Below, one piece after another: positions 44,850 through 54,053 of a DNA stretch of 64,000 bases (positions within the stretch are counted from its first letter, which is position 1; every line of letters starts with the position of its first letter). A program made the translations under genes and the position numbers. The notes beneath the pieces were generated by a model. It was not told where the DNA came from. It saw nothing but the letters and a program-made list of their open reading frames with translations, and did no database searches. The DNA comes from Theionarchaea archaeon (GTDB taxonomy: Archaea > Methanobacteriota_B > Thermococci > Methanofastidiosales > SZ-28-30), in assembly GCA_018992685.1 (NCBI GenBank), contig JACVGT010000003.1, positions 139,050 to 203,049 on the forward strand, read 5' to 3'.

Positions 44850-45977
44850 ATGTCAGATTGTTCAGTTATTGGGATGAATAAAGACGATCTGGACACACCG
44901 TGTCTCCTGGTAGATTTGGATGTTGTTGAAAAGAACATTAAGACAATGGCTGACTACTATAGAAAGAAGGAAGGTGCAGCCCTGCGTCCCCATCAAAAAG
45001 GACACAGACTTCCTATAATAGGAAAGAAACAGGTTGAAGCGGGAGCCAAAGGAGTTTCTATGACCTCTCTGGGTCTTGCAGAGTATTATGCACAGTGTGG
45101 ATTCTCAGATATCCTGGTGACCAATGAGGTGGCAGGGTATAACAAGATGAGACGGGTAGCAACTCTCTCCAAACAGGCAGATGTCACTGTGGGCGTAGAT
45201 AGTATCGAAAATGCGATGAAGCTGGGAGATGTGGCACGCGAGATGGACACAGTGATACAGGTAGGTGTAGAACTCTACATGGGAACGGGCACGTGTGGAG
45301 TAGACATGAAAGATGCAGGGTCTCTGATAAAGAAGATCACCACGGTAGGTGGAGTCATGTTCAGGGGTGTCTGGTGGCACCAGGGTTCTCTGGCTGATAT
45401 TATTAACTGGGAGGAAAGAAAACAGGCCCATTTCAAGACTCTGGATAGGGTGGCCATGCTGAAGTCAGAGCTTGAGAAAGAGGATATTTCTCTTGAGATT
45501 ATCAGTGGAGGATTTACGTGTACCTGGGACATCACCCCTGAGTACGGTGGACTGGAGAATGTTGAGGTTCAGGCCGGAAGCTATGTATTCAGTGACTGGT
45601 GTTCCCACGAAAGCGAAGGGCTCGATGTATTTGACTATGCATTGACTGTCCTGACCAGATGCATCAGTCGGCCCCAGCCAGATGAGATATGCTTCGATGC
45701 AGGCATGAATGCGTGTTCTGATGAACACACTGACAGCTATTTGAATGTCGTGGGGTTCAAGATCAAAGGCATGGAAGGGATAAAGAGGGTAAAACAGCGT
45801 GAAGAATTGTCCATGGTGAAGGTTGAAAAGCCTCCATCAGATATTCGTATAGGAGATACCGTGGAGTTGATACCTCCTCATTCTGATACCACGGCCAAGC
45901 TTCATGACAGGTATTACGGAGTACGCAAAGGGAGAGTAGAAGCTGTTTTTCCTAACTACGGAAGGGGACTTCTCTAG
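44850..45977 (+). CDS. D-threonine aldolase / D-serine dehydratase family PLP enzyme
   Basis: A 375-residue alanine-racemase-fold (type III) PLP enzyme. LDTPCLLVDLDVVEKNI opens the barrel, Lys50 in RPHQKGHR is the expected PLP lysine (RPHxKxH consensus), and PPHSDTTAKLHD near residue 344 holds the C-terminal metal site. His-x-Asp there matches metal-dependent D-threonine aldolase, while D-serine dehydratase has His-x-Cys. It should split or form beta-hydroxy-D-amino acids. GAGGTGATT precedes the ATG. A flavoprotein gene begins 20 nt downstream. Confidence 0.85.
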   Translation: MSDCSVIGMNKDDLDTPCLLVDLDVVEKNIKTMADYYRKKEGAALRPHQKGHRLPIIGKKQVEAGAKGVSMTSLGLAEYYAQCGFSDILVTNEVAGYNKMRRVATLSKQADVTVGVDSIENAMKLGDVAREMDTVIQVGVELYMGTGTCGVDMKDAGSLIKKITTVGGVMFRGVWWHQGSLADIINWEERKQAHFKTLDRVAMLKSELEKEDISLEIISGGFTCTWDITPEYGGLENVEVQAGSYVFSDWCSHESEGLDVFDYALTVLTRCISRPQPDEICFDAGMNACSDEHTDSYLNVVGFKIKGMEGIKRVKQREELSMVKVEKPPSDIRIGDTVELIPPHSDTTAKLHDRYYGVRKGRVEAVFPNYGRGLL

Positions 45978-45997
45978 GGTAATGTGAGGAGTGTGTC

Positions 45998-47680
45998 ATG
46001 AAGATCACGACTGTAGAAAAAGCGTATGACATTGTGGTAGTGGGGGGAGGAGGTGCAGGCGCTCAGGCGGCCCTTTCTGCTTCTGCTACTGCCAGTGACC
46101 TGAAGATAGCACTTGTTGACAAGGGCATCCTAGGGAGATCGGGGTGCACGATTTTAGGCAGTTTTTCCTGCAATGCAGCTCTCGGTTCCGGGGGATCTGG
46201 AGATAGCCCTCGGGCACATTTTCTGGACACGATCAAGGAAGGACGATACATCAATGACCAATCGCTGGTGAGAGTGTATACTGAAAAGGCACCAGAACGT
46301 GTTGTGGCCCTGCACAGAGAAGGTCCCGTTTTTGAAGAGGAGGATGGGGAACTGAAGCAGGATATGGTACCTGGACACTCGTTTCCCCGGGCAGTCTTCA
46401 ACAATCTGCATACAGGGAAGAGTATGATTGTGGCTCTGATGAAACAGGTGAAGAGAGCCCCTATAGATGTATATGATGAATGCATGATCTTTGACGTGGT
46501 GTGTGAGGGCAATGAAATCCGAGGAGTAGTTGCATACGACCTCGCAGGCAGGATCATAGTCTTTTCATGCAAGGCAGTGATCATTGCAGCTGGAGGATGT
46601 GGGCAGCTCTACCCTCACAGTACTACCAGCAGGGGAGCAACAGGAGATGGACTCGTCTTGGCCTACAAAGCGGGAGCAGAGCTTCAGGACCTGGAATTCA
46701 TCCAGTTTTTTCCCACAGCTCAATGTTATCCTCGGCTGTTGAAATTAAACCCCACCATACCTTCTATGCTGCGCTACAAGGGGGGGTGTAGATTGTACAA
46801 TGCAGAAGGCCATGAATTCATGAAGGAAAAGAATCCCCAGTGGCGGTTTAGCGTAACCCGAGACGAGCTGTCCAAAGCTATCTATACGGAAATCAAGGAG
46901 GGAAGAGGAACTCCTCATGGCGGGGTGTACATGGATGTCCTCCATCTGACAGAACAGGAAATCACTGATATATTCTCATTTGCCAACCTTTTTGATGACC
47001 TGTTGAAGACAGGCATAGACTTGCGAAAGGATCGAATTGAGACGACTGTTGCAGCTCATTTTTCCATGGGCGGCATTCGGGTTGATGAGACCTTCGCTAC
47101 ATGTGTTGGCGGGCTGTTTGCTGCAGGGGAAGCTGCTGCAGGGATACACGGGGCAAACAGGCTGCCGGGAAATGCGTTGTCAGAGATTCTGGTGACAGGG
47201 CACGAAGCAGGAAGGAGAGCTGCAGAATACGCACGCAAGACGGAATTCCACGAGATCGAGGGAACAGAGAGTGTCAGGAAGATTGAGGGCACCATGGAGA
47301 GAACAGGTGACAGTACCCCCATAGCCATGAAGAAGGAGATACAGAGGACACTGTGGGAACACGCAGGAGTAGTCAGGAACGAGAAAGGACTCATGAATGG
47401 CATAGCAACACTTGAGAGAATAAGAGAAGATATGTCAAGAGTTGAGATATCCACTGAGACGTTGGTGTGGAATAAAGAACTGGTAGACTTCCTTGAAATG
47501 GAGTTCATGGTGGAAATGGGTCTGCTGTTGACCAGAGCAGCACTATTCAGGACAGAATCGAGGGGATCCCACTTCAGAGAGGATTACCCTGAGAGTGATT
47601 CATCCTGGATAGTAAATGTCGTGCTGCGCAACGGAACCTGTAGAAGGGAACCCGTGATGATGGAGGAATCAGATGACTGA
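45998..47680 (+). CDS. Fumarate reductase/succinate dehydrogenase-type flavoprotein
   Basis: A 560-residue flavoprotein of the FrdA/SdhA/L-aspartate oxidase family: YDIVVVGGGGAGAQAALSAS binds FAD, AAGGCGQLYPHSTTSRGATGDG and AHFSMGGIRVDE are core motifs, and AAGEAAAGIHGANRLPGNAL is the second FAD segment. It oxidises or reduces a dicarboxylate or amino acid such as fumarate or aspartate. Its stop overlaps the start of a [2Fe-2S] gene by 8 nt. The location in an amino-acid cluster favours an amino acid or imino acid substrate over a respiratory role (inference). Confidence 0.85.
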   Translation: MKITTVEKAYDIVVVGGGGAGAQAALSASATASDLKIALVDKGILGRSGCTILGSFSCNAALGSGGSGDSPRAHFLDTIKEGRYINDQSLVRVYTEKAPERVVALHREGPVFEEEDGELKQDMVPGHSFPRAVFNNLHTGKSMIVALMKQVKRAPIDVYDECMIFDVVCEGNEIRGVVAYDLAGRIIVFSCKAVIIAAGGCGQLYPHSTTSRGATGDGLVLAYKAGAELQDLEFIQFFPTAQCYPRLLKLNPTIPSMLRYKGGCRLYNAEGHEFMKEKNPQWRFSVTRDELSKAIYTEIKEGRGTPHGGVYMDVLHLTEQEITDIFSFANLFDDLLKTGIDLRKDRIETTVAAHFSMGGIRVDETFATCVGGLFAAGEAAAGIHGANRLPGNALSEILVTGHEAGRRAAEYARKTEFHEIEGTESVRKIEGTMERTGDSTPIAMKKEIQRTLWEHAGVVRNEKGLMNGIATLERIREDMSRVEISTETLVWNKELVDFLEMEFMVEMGLLLTRAALFRTESRGSHFREDYPESDSSWIVNVVLRNGTCRREPVMMEESDD

Positions 47681-47987
47681 AACTGCAATAGTCACCATTT
47701 TTAGATTTAATCCAGAAAGAGACGATTGTCCCAGAATGGAGGAATTCGAAATACCATTTGACCCGAAAAAGACTGTTCTGGAGGTTCTGCAATACATTTA
47801 CGAAGAAAAGGATGGATCACTGGCCTTCAGAGAGTCCTGCAGGTCTGGGTTCTGCAGCACGTGCGGGGTCACTGTTGATGGGAACCGCTGCCTGGCGTGC
47901 ACAACCTACATGAAAAGAAAAATGACGATAGAACCTCTTGCACATCACAGAGTACTGAGAGACCTTGTAGTCGAGATGAAGAAGTGA
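47673..47987 (+). CDS. [2Fe-2S] ferredoxin-like subunit (SdhB/FrdB N-terminal domain only)
   Basis: A 104-residue protein ending at the [2Fe-2S] domain of succinate dehydrogenase/fumarate reductase iron-sulfur subunits. The ligands are Cys56, Cys61, Cys64 and Cys76 (CRSGFCSTCGVTVDGNRCLAC). The usual C-terminal [4Fe-4S]/[3Fe-4S] domain of about 130 residues is absent, with no sign of it in the following bases. It overlaps the flavoprotein gene by 8 nt, so a two-subunit flavo-iron-sulfur enzyme is likely. Confidence 0.85.
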   Translation: MTETAIVTIFRFNPERDDCPRMEEFEIPFDPKKTVLEVLQYIYEEKDGSLAFRESCRSGFCSTCGVTVDGNRCLACTTYMKRKMTIEPLAHHRVLRDLVVEMKK

Positions 47988-48098
47988 ACAATTCTCTCTC
48001 TGTAATTTTTCCTGAAGACGCACTCTCTCGGGGGTTGTTCTCTTTGTTTGAGGAAATCTTTTTAAGGAAGGCCAGCAAAATGACATGAGGTGCAAAAA

Positions 48099-48440
48099 AT
48101 GGCAGATTGGACAGCCCTAGGAACCGGGCTTATCATAAACGTGATCCTAGGGACAATTGTACTGCACTTGGCGGCACGATTTGGGAAGGTTGACGACGCG
48201 ACCATAGTGAAAGCATTTATGGCTGCATTGATCGTTGCAATATTGGGGCTGGTTCTTGGCTACGTCTACTATCTGGGCGGAATCATTGCGTTCATCCTGG
48301 CAATAGTAGTCATCAAATATGTGTACGCCACCAGCTGGGGAAAGGCAGTCATTACGTGGATACTGTACATCATCCTGATGATCGTCCTCCTCATCATTGT
48401 TGGATTGATCCTTGGGGTGTCTTACCTTGCACTTGGGTGA
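48099..48440 (+). CDS. Small four-helix membrane protein
   Basis: A 113-residue protein with about four membrane helices (GLIINVILGTIVLHLAARFG, AFMAALIVAILGLVLGYVYY, GGIIAFILAIVVIKYVYA, ILYIILMIVLLIIVGLILGV). The ATG at 48099 follows GAGGTG. TATA TCTTTTTAAGG at 48057-48067. It is a separate transcription unit from the iron-sulfur gene. A truncated relative lies at 41117. Function unknown. Confidence 0.75.
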   Translation: MADWTALGTGLIINVILGTIVLHLAARFGKVDDATIVKAFMAALIVAILGLVLGYVYYLGGIIAFILAIVVIKYVYATSWGKAVITWILYIILMIVLLIIVGLILGVSYLALG

Positions 48441-48444
48441 CCTG

Positions 48445-48485
48445 TTTCTTTCTTTTCCTTTTTTCTTTTCGGTTTTTTCTTTCGT
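48445..48485 (+). terminator. Pyrimidine-rich terminator after the membrane-protein gene
   Basis: About 40 nt of almost pure T and C with T runs of up to six, directly after the stop codon, as expected for archaeal intrinsic termination. Confidence 0.5.
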
Positions 48486-48678
48486 CTCTTTGAGTGGTAC
48501 GCTGCAGAGGGTCGTTCACCTGAAAAGCACCCGAATTCGGTACCATCGACATTTTTGTCCCACGGCATGACAAAAGAAAGATATTTACATGCCATACTGA
48601 GTCTCTATGATCACTTAAAAGAATTCAGACTGAAGTGTGTGGGAAAACTCTTAAGAACCGTTCTTTCAATATCAATGT

Positions 48679-49044
48679 ATGAAACCAGTCTACACAGAGA
48701 AAGCACCAAAACCAGTGGGTCCGTACTCACAGGCCGTGAAGAGCAACGGATTCCTGTTCGTTTCGGGGCAATTAGGAGTGGACGTCAAAGGAATCACGAC
48801 GGATACCATAGAAGGTCAGACAGAGCAATGTATCCTCAACATACGAAACATTCTTGAACAGGAGGGATTGTCACTGGAGAAAGTAGTCAAGGCTACTGTC
48901 TACCTTGCGGATATGAATGATTTTCAGAAGATGAACTCTGTTTATGAGAAATATTTTACAGGAAAGCCTGCGCGAGCTGCTGTAGGAGTCTCTTTGCTGA
49001 AGAACTTCAAGGTTGAGATCGAGGTTGTAGCAACCTATCAATAA
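48679..49044 (+). CDS. ridA: RidA family imine/enamine deaminase
   Basis: A 121-residue RidA: PVGPYSQAVKSNGFLFVSGQ, QCILNIRNILEQEG and the active-site arginine in PARAAVGVSLL. RidA hydrolyses reactive 2-aminoacrylate and other imines produced by PLP enzymes or flavoproteins acting on amino acids, which fits the surrounding genes. TATA CTCTTAAGAA (48648-48657) lies 26 nt upstream, so it is leaderless. Confidence 0.95.
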   Translation: MKPVYTEKAPKPVGPYSQAVKSNGFLFVSGQLGVDVKGITTDTIEGQTEQCILNIRNILEQEGLSLEKVVKATVYLADMNDFQKMNSVYEKYFTGKPARAAVGVSLLKNFKVEIEVVATYQ

Positions 49045-49230
49045 TGGACCGGAGCACCTGCAGGAATATTCCTCACGTCCTCCTCCTTTTCATTTTTTGC
49101 GAACTGATCCTCCAGGGTTGATGACAAAGAGTTCTCTGGATACAATATGCTGGAGCGCTCTTGAGAAAACCCGTATATTTCCGGAACAATGCTTTTCAAG
49201 ATCATCCCTAGTTGGACTACTGGTGGTATT

Positions 49231-50397
49231 GTGAAAGCTGCAGACCGAACTGAATCTGTTACGTATGCTATAGGAGATGTGGTAGTTCCTGCACGTGAGC
49301 TCCAGAGAAAGGGGGCTGACATCATGTGGCTGAATTTGGGGGATCCTGACAAATTCGATTTTGACACACCACTTCATATCAAAGAGGCTGCTGTCAAAGC
49401 CATGAGTACATACAATGGATATGCAGACTCGGAAGGCCTTCCTGCATTGCGAGAGGCAGTTGCGTCCAGAGAAAAGAGGAAAAATGGTATTTCAGTTTCT
49501 AAAGAGGACGTTTTTATTACAAATGGGACTTCTGAAGCAATTCAGATGATCTATGGGGCGTTGCTCAATCCTGGAGATGAAATTCTGGTGCCAGGTCCGA
49601 CATACCCCCCCTATACATCGCTGGCCCGGTTTTTTGATGCAGTTCCCGTCCCCTATGTGACCGTGGAGAAGGAGAACTGGTCCCCTGATATTGATGACAT
49701 ACGAAAGAGGCTGTCAGATAAGACACGGGCCATCCTGCTGATCAACCCCAATAATCCCACAGGTGCTCTCTACAGCAGAAAGTGTGTGGAAGCAATTGCT
49801 GGACTGGCAGCTGAGCATGGTGCTGTGGTGATTTCTGATGAGATATACGATACCATGACATTCGAGGAACAGCACTACAGCCCTTCCCGGGTTGAGGATG
49901 TGCCTGTTATTGTAATTGATGGAATGTCAAAGGCGTATCTCTCCACTGGATGGCGAGTGGGATGGACCGTATTCAATGATCACAACGGAATCCTGGCAGA
50001 GATCAAGGATGCCTGTGTGAAGCAACTGCGGCTGAGGATTAGTGCAAATTCAGTGATGCAGGAGGCCGCAGTTGCTGCCCTGAATGGCTCCCAGGATCAC
50101 ATAAAGAACGTTGCCGAGAAGCTCAAGGAACGGAGAGACTTCATGTACAAGAGGTTGAATGAGATCGAGGGCATAACAACCCAGAAGCCCATGGGGGCCT
50201 TTTATATCTTTCCGAAAGTGGACTGTGAGGATGACAAGAGGTTTGTCCTCGATATCCTTGAGAATACACACGTTTTGTTTGTACACGGGTCGGGATTCGG
50301 CCCATATGGAAAGGGACATTTCCGATCAATTTTCCTCCCACCCATAGAAACCCTGGAAAAGGCCATGAATGCGGTGGAAACTTTCATGACACGATGA
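49231..50397 (+). CDS. Aspartate/alanine-type aminotransferase (class I/II PLP)
   Basis: A 388-residue aminotransferase: YAIGDVVVPARELQRKG, LNLGDPDKFDFDTP, LINPNNPTGALYS, SDEIYDTMTF, the PLP lysine in MSKAYLSTGWRVGW and a C-terminal FRSIFLPP with the substrate-binding Arg. It exchanges amino groups between an amino acid and 2-oxoglutarate or pyruvate; the exact pair is not readable. I chose GTG at 49231, since homologues start with this sequence and GGTGGT is upstream. The ATG at 49189 is an alternative. Confidence 0.88.
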   Translation: MKAADRTESVTYAIGDVVVPARELQRKGADIMWLNLGDPDKFDFDTPLHIKEAAVKAMSTYNGYADSEGLPALREAVASREKRKNGISVSKEDVFITNGTSEAIQMIYGALLNPGDEILVPGPTYPPYTSLARFFDAVPVPYVTVEKENWSPDIDDIRKRLSDKTRAILLINPNNPTGALYSRKCVEAIAGLAAEHGAVVISDEIYDTMTFEEQHYSPSRVEDVPVIVIDGMSKAYLSTGWRVGWTVFNDHNGILAEIKDACVKQLRLRISANSVMQEAAVAALNGSQDHIKNVAEKLKERRDFMYKRLNEIEGITTQKPMGAFYIFPKVDCEDDKRFVLDILENTHVLFVHGSGFGPYGKGHFRSIFLPPIETLEKAMNAVETFMTR

Positions 50398-50561
50398 TCG
50401 CAAGAGGAAGCCGCCTCTTCCCACATGTGAACACTGGGGGCAATGGTTTCAATTGAAATCGTCCATGGCCAGAAAAGAGTCGAAATCTCTATCAGATATG
50501 TGACAGGTCAAAAAGCCCTCGCTCTTAATTTCCTTTTCCAGGATATGCAGAACGCAGCAGG

Positions 50562-51620
50562 CTACATCCTCTTGTTCAGTATGTCACTGATTTCCCGTGT
50601 GGCTTTCAATCCACTCCCTGTCAACACGGCTGCCCGTGATTTTGAGGGGTCTACCTTTCTCAGAGCGGCCATCACAGACGCAGACGTGGGTTCAATGAAC
50701 AATCCCAGGCTGACAGCTTTCTTCAGGCCTTCAGCTATTTCCTTTTCTGAAACAACCACAAGTTCCCCATTCTGCCGGACGATTTTCAGTATCTCCTGCA
50801 GTCGCGGCGGGTGTTCCACGAGCAATCCCTCGGCCACAGACTTTTCACATGTCCTCTCTTTCTCATACAGTGCATTGTACACAGGTGAACACACTTCAGG
50901 CTGTACTCCCACCAGGTTGGGGATCCGCTCAATCACATCAGACTCATACAGGTGCTTGAATCCCAAATAGGCTCCGTAATACAGCGAGCCTGACCCCACA
51001 GGTACAACCACGACATCAGGCACGTCCCAGTCGAGCTGCTCGCCAATCTCGTATGCAATTGTCTTCATTCCCTGTAGAAACCAGGGATTCCACTGGTGAG
51101 ATGCATAGTACACAGTCTCAGCCCGTTTCAGTGCCTCCTTCCTGGTATCCTCGCGGGTTCCTTCAACCTTCCTCATGTCTGCCCCGAATGCTTCTATTTG
51201 AAAGACTTTCCCCTGCGAAGCATAGGCCGGGACGTAAATCTCAGCCGTGATTCCAGCTCTGGCAGCATATGCAGCAATGGAGGCACCCGCATTTCCTGAA
51301 GAATCCTCCACAATTCGAGGTATGTTGTGGCGGTGCAGGACAGACATCATCACTGTTGAACCTCTATCCTTGAAGGACCCGGTGGGAAAGAAGAAATCAA
51401 GTTTGTAATAACAGTTATCAATGAAAACGAAAGGAGTATGTCCTTCGTCAAAGGATACACGTTTTTCCGTGCCCAAGTAGGGCTGATAACGCCACAGTGA
51501 TGATCCCTTCAGCTCTCTAACATCAAACTGCTGTTCTTCTAGTACCTCTACAGGGCCTCCACAGACACACTTCCAAGCAGTCTCTTCCACTTCGTGACCG
51601 CATCGAGAACACACAATCAT
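50562..51620 (-). CDS. Threonine synthase-like PLP enzyme
   Basis: A 352-residue fold-type II PLP enzyme. The N-terminal zinc-ribbon cysteines are Cys4, Cys7, Cys18 and Cys20, and the PLP lysine is Lys84 in [11 protein letters not shown]. Its loops are canonical: [18 protein letters not shown] for the phosphate and [16 protein letters not shown] for PLP. It is closer to archaeal threonine synthase than the copy at 42339, though shorter than ThrC of bacteria. Its ATG overlaps the TFB stop by 4 nt, so it is translated from the TFB mRNA. Confidence 0.85.
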   Translation of the reverse strand: MIVCSRCGHEVEETAWKCVCGGPVEVLEEQQFDVRELKGSSLWRYQPYLGTEKRVSFDEGHTPFVFIDNCYYKLDFFFPTGSFKDRGSTVMMSVLHRHNIPRIVEDSSGNAGASIAAYAARAGITAEIYVPAYASQGKVFQIEAFGADMRKVEGTREDTRKEALKRAETVYYASHQWNPWFLQGMKTIAYEIGEQLDWDVPDVVVVPVGSGSLYYGAYLGFKHLYESDVIERIPNLVGVQPEVCSPVYNALYEKERTCEKSVAEGLLVEHPPRLQEILKIVRQNGELVVVSEKEIAEGLKKAVSLGLFIEPTSASVMAALRKVDPSKSRAAVLTGSGLKATREISDILNKRM

Positions 51621-52522
51621 ACATCCACGTCCAGGCCCAGCTTGTCCTGAAAGTCTTTATACCTGTTCCGCACGGTCACCTCCGTCACTTTGGCAATCTC
51701 TGACACTTCCCTCTGTGTCTTCCTCTCGTCATGTTCAATACTTGAAATATACAAAGCAGCAGCCGCAGCACCCATGGGTCCCTTTCCAGACGTGAGACCC
51801 AAATCCATTGCCTGCTTCAGAATTTCTACAGCCCTTCTCTGGACCTGTGCAGAAACTCCCAGTTCAGAAGCAAACCGAGGAATGTAATCCAGTGGGTTGG
51901 TAGGTGGGAGCCTGATACCTAGCTCTCTCATAATGTATCGGTAACTACGTCCAATTTCCTTCTTTTCCACCCGTGCATACTCAGCAATTTCATCCAGGGT
52001 TCTGGGCACCTTGCACTTCCTGCACGATGCATACAGACATCCTGCTGTTACTCCTTCAATGCTTCTCCCTCTTACTAATCCCTCTTCAATTGCGCGCCTA
52101 TACAGAATAGCTGCCGCCTCCCTGATATTCTTGGGAAGCTGCATGTGGGAGGATAGCCGGTTTAGTTCAGTCAAAGCGAAAGCCAAATTACGAGACATGG
52201 CATCAGAGACCCTAATCCTCCGCTGCCACTTACGCATCCTGTAAATCTGAGCTCTTTTTCCAGGGTTTAAATCTCTTCCATGGATGTCTCTATCTCTCCA
52301 GTCGATATCAGTAGACAACCCCTTATCATGGATCATGTAAGTCATTGGGGCTCCGGTACGTTCTCTTTTGTCTCTCTGTTCAGAATCAAAAGCACGCCAT
52401 TCAGGACCTGAATCCAGCAAGGTTTCCTTCACAACCAGCCCACATTCAGAACAGATTACCTCAGCCCTATCATAATCGTGGTAGAGGTTAATACTACCAC
52501 ATTCGGGACATTGGTCATTCAT
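51617..52522 (-). CDS. tfb: Transcription initiation factor IIB (TFB)
   Basis: A 301-residue TFB. The zinc ribbon has Cys5, Cys8, Cys24 and Cys27, and the B-reader region contains [19 protein letters not shown]. Two cyclin folds follow ([20 protein letters not shown]... and [20 protein letters not shown]...), ending in the HTH that reads the BRE ([19 protein letters not shown]). It recruits RNA polymerase. The TATA is GTTATTTAAACAG at 52581-52593. Unusually it is in one operon with a threonine-synthase-like gene. Confidence 0.97.
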   Translation of the reverse strand: MNDQCPECGSINLYHDYDRAEVICSECGLVVKETLLDSGPEWRAFDSEQRDKRERTGAPMTYMIHDKGLSTDIDWRDRDIHGRDLNPGKRAQIYRMRKWQRRIRVSDAMSRNLAFALTELNRLSSHMQLPKNIREAAAILYRRAIEEGLVRGRSIEGVTAGCLYASCRKCKVPRTLDEIAEYARVEKKEIGRSYRYIMRELGIRLPPTNPLDYIPRFASELGVSAQVQRRAVEILKQAMDLGLTSGKGPMGAAAAALYISSIEHDERKTQREVSEIAKVTEVTVRNRYKDFQDKLGLDVDV

Positions 52523-52712
52523 GGTTTCTCCCTCTCTCTCGGAAAAAAGGTAACACCTTGATCAGACCTTCTAGTATTGCCTGTTTAAATAACTTTCGCT
52601 CTATGGTGCAGTGATGCAACTGATTCTGGTAAACAGAGCTGAAAAAGAAAAGGACACCTTCCATTATTTATTACTCTCAGTGATAAAATACATTTTAAAG
52701 GTGGGGTAAGAA

Positions 52713-54041
52713 ATGGATAGCATGACACTGGTACACCTTGGTATTGACAGCACTGATTCATTGACCAAAGGGATGTGCACCAGCTACCTGGGTACAGTAC
52801 TTGCTAAGAGAGTTCTCCGCGCTGGCGCTGTTTTGGCTGATTATCCCAATTTAATACGCCTGAACCCAAACATCCCGTATAAGACCAGGGGGAATGGGGC
52901 TGTAGTCCTGCGGTTGGAGGTTCCAGATTCCCAGGTTCGAGACATGGTGGAATATGCTCAGGAGACGGTAGAGGAACTTGCAGTGTTTTCTGATCCACAG
53001 ACCAATCCGGGCATTGCTGTTCTGAAAGGAAGGGTTCCAGATGTCTTACATCACTTTTATGAAAGAGCGTTGCACCGGCTCCTCACAGTAAGGGAGGCCT
53101 ACAGCACAGCAGAGAAGGCAGGAGCTTTTCTCAAAGGGTATAAGAATAGGAGAGGCGTTGTGGGGGCACTGGCGGGCGTTGGTGAGCCATTGCTGCACGA
53201 TCACACGTTCGAACTACTGGTGTACAGGAAAGAGGAGAACTGGGGAAAAGATAGGCACATAAATGAAGAATCAGTTATTAGAATGGATAAGACAGTTGAC
53301 GATGTTTTTTTTAACTATGATAACGAGGAGAAAACGGTATGTATAGCCCCACACACGGTATGCCCTGTGCTTGCGGGTATCAGGGGGGAATCGGCAGAAA
53401 GCGTGTTGCGGGGACTTTCCATGATAGACCTGGGAGAAGAGTTCACGGATTCTGTGATCTTCAGGACGAATCAGCACACTAATGTACACTTCGAAAGGGT
53501 CAGGACAGTGGCAGAGATTAGGGATTATAGTTCTGTCATTGTTGAAGGTACGGTATCTGGATATCCCATGATTATCCGCGGAGGGCATGTTTTCTTCGAG
53601 CTCGAGAACAATGGGGTGATCCGCTGCGCTGCCTTTGAACCCACCAAGAGCTTCCGGGAGGTCGTTCGTCGCTTGCAGGCAGGAGACACAATCCGGGCAT
53701 ATGGAGGCTGCAATCGTGGGGGAAAGAACAGGGTAAAGACCATCAATCTTGAACGGCTGGACATCATAGCAGTTAGGAATCATGTGTATTCCAATCCTAT
53801 TTGTTCCTCATGTGGGAAATCAATGAGTTCTGAAGGAAAGGGGAAAGGGTTTCAGTGCAAACGATGCAAAGTCAGAAAGGTAGAAAAAGAACTCGTCAGG
53901 ATTGAAAGAGAGATTTCACCAGGTTCTTATGAACCACCACCATCAGCGTGGAGGCATCTGTACAAGATGCTGGGGAGAAAAAGGACAAACAAAGGAAAAC
54001 CTGATGTGATAGAATCCTGGATACAAGTGCGGAAGGGTTAG
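52713..54041 (+). CDS. tiaS: tRNA(Ile2) 2-agmatinylcytidine synthetase TiaS
   Basis: A 442-residue TiaS: HLGIDSTDSLTKGMCTSYLG, PNLIRLNPNIPYKTRGNGAV, the kinase-like core with QTNPGIAVLKG, an OB-fold (VEGTVSGYPMIIRGGHVFF) and a C-terminal zinc ribbon (CSSCGKSM, CKRCKVRK). It attaches agmatine to C34 of tRNA-Ile(CAU) so that AUA codons can be read, a universal archaeal function. The ATG at 52713 follows AGGTGGGG. Confidence 0.96.
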   Translation: MDSMTLVHLGIDSTDSLTKGMCTSYLGTVLAKRVLRAGAVLADYPNLIRLNPNIPYKTRGNGAVVLRLEVPDSQVRDMVEYAQETVEELAVFSDPQTNPGIAVLKGRVPDVLHHFYERALHRLLTVREAYSTAEKAGAFLKGYKNRRGVVGALAGVGEPLLHDHTFELLVYRKEENWGKDRHINEESVIRMDKTVDDVFFNYDNEEKTVCIAPHTVCPVLAGIRGESAESVLRGLSMIDLGEEFTDSVIFRTNQHTNVHFERVRTVAEIRDYSSVIVEGTVSGYPMIIRGGHVFFELENNGVIRCAAFEPTKSFREVVRRLQAGDTIRAYGGCNRGGKNRVKTINLERLDIIAVRNHVYSNPICSSCGKSMSSEGKGKGFQCKRCKVRKVEKELVRIEREISPGSYEPPPSAWRHLYKMLGRKRTNKGKPDVIESWIQVRKG

Positions 54042-54053
54042 TGACTCATGGAC

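Noticed and set aside
45998..47987. Respiratory succinate dehydrogenase complex
   Set aside because: No membrane anchor genes and the iron-sulfur subunit lacks its second domain.
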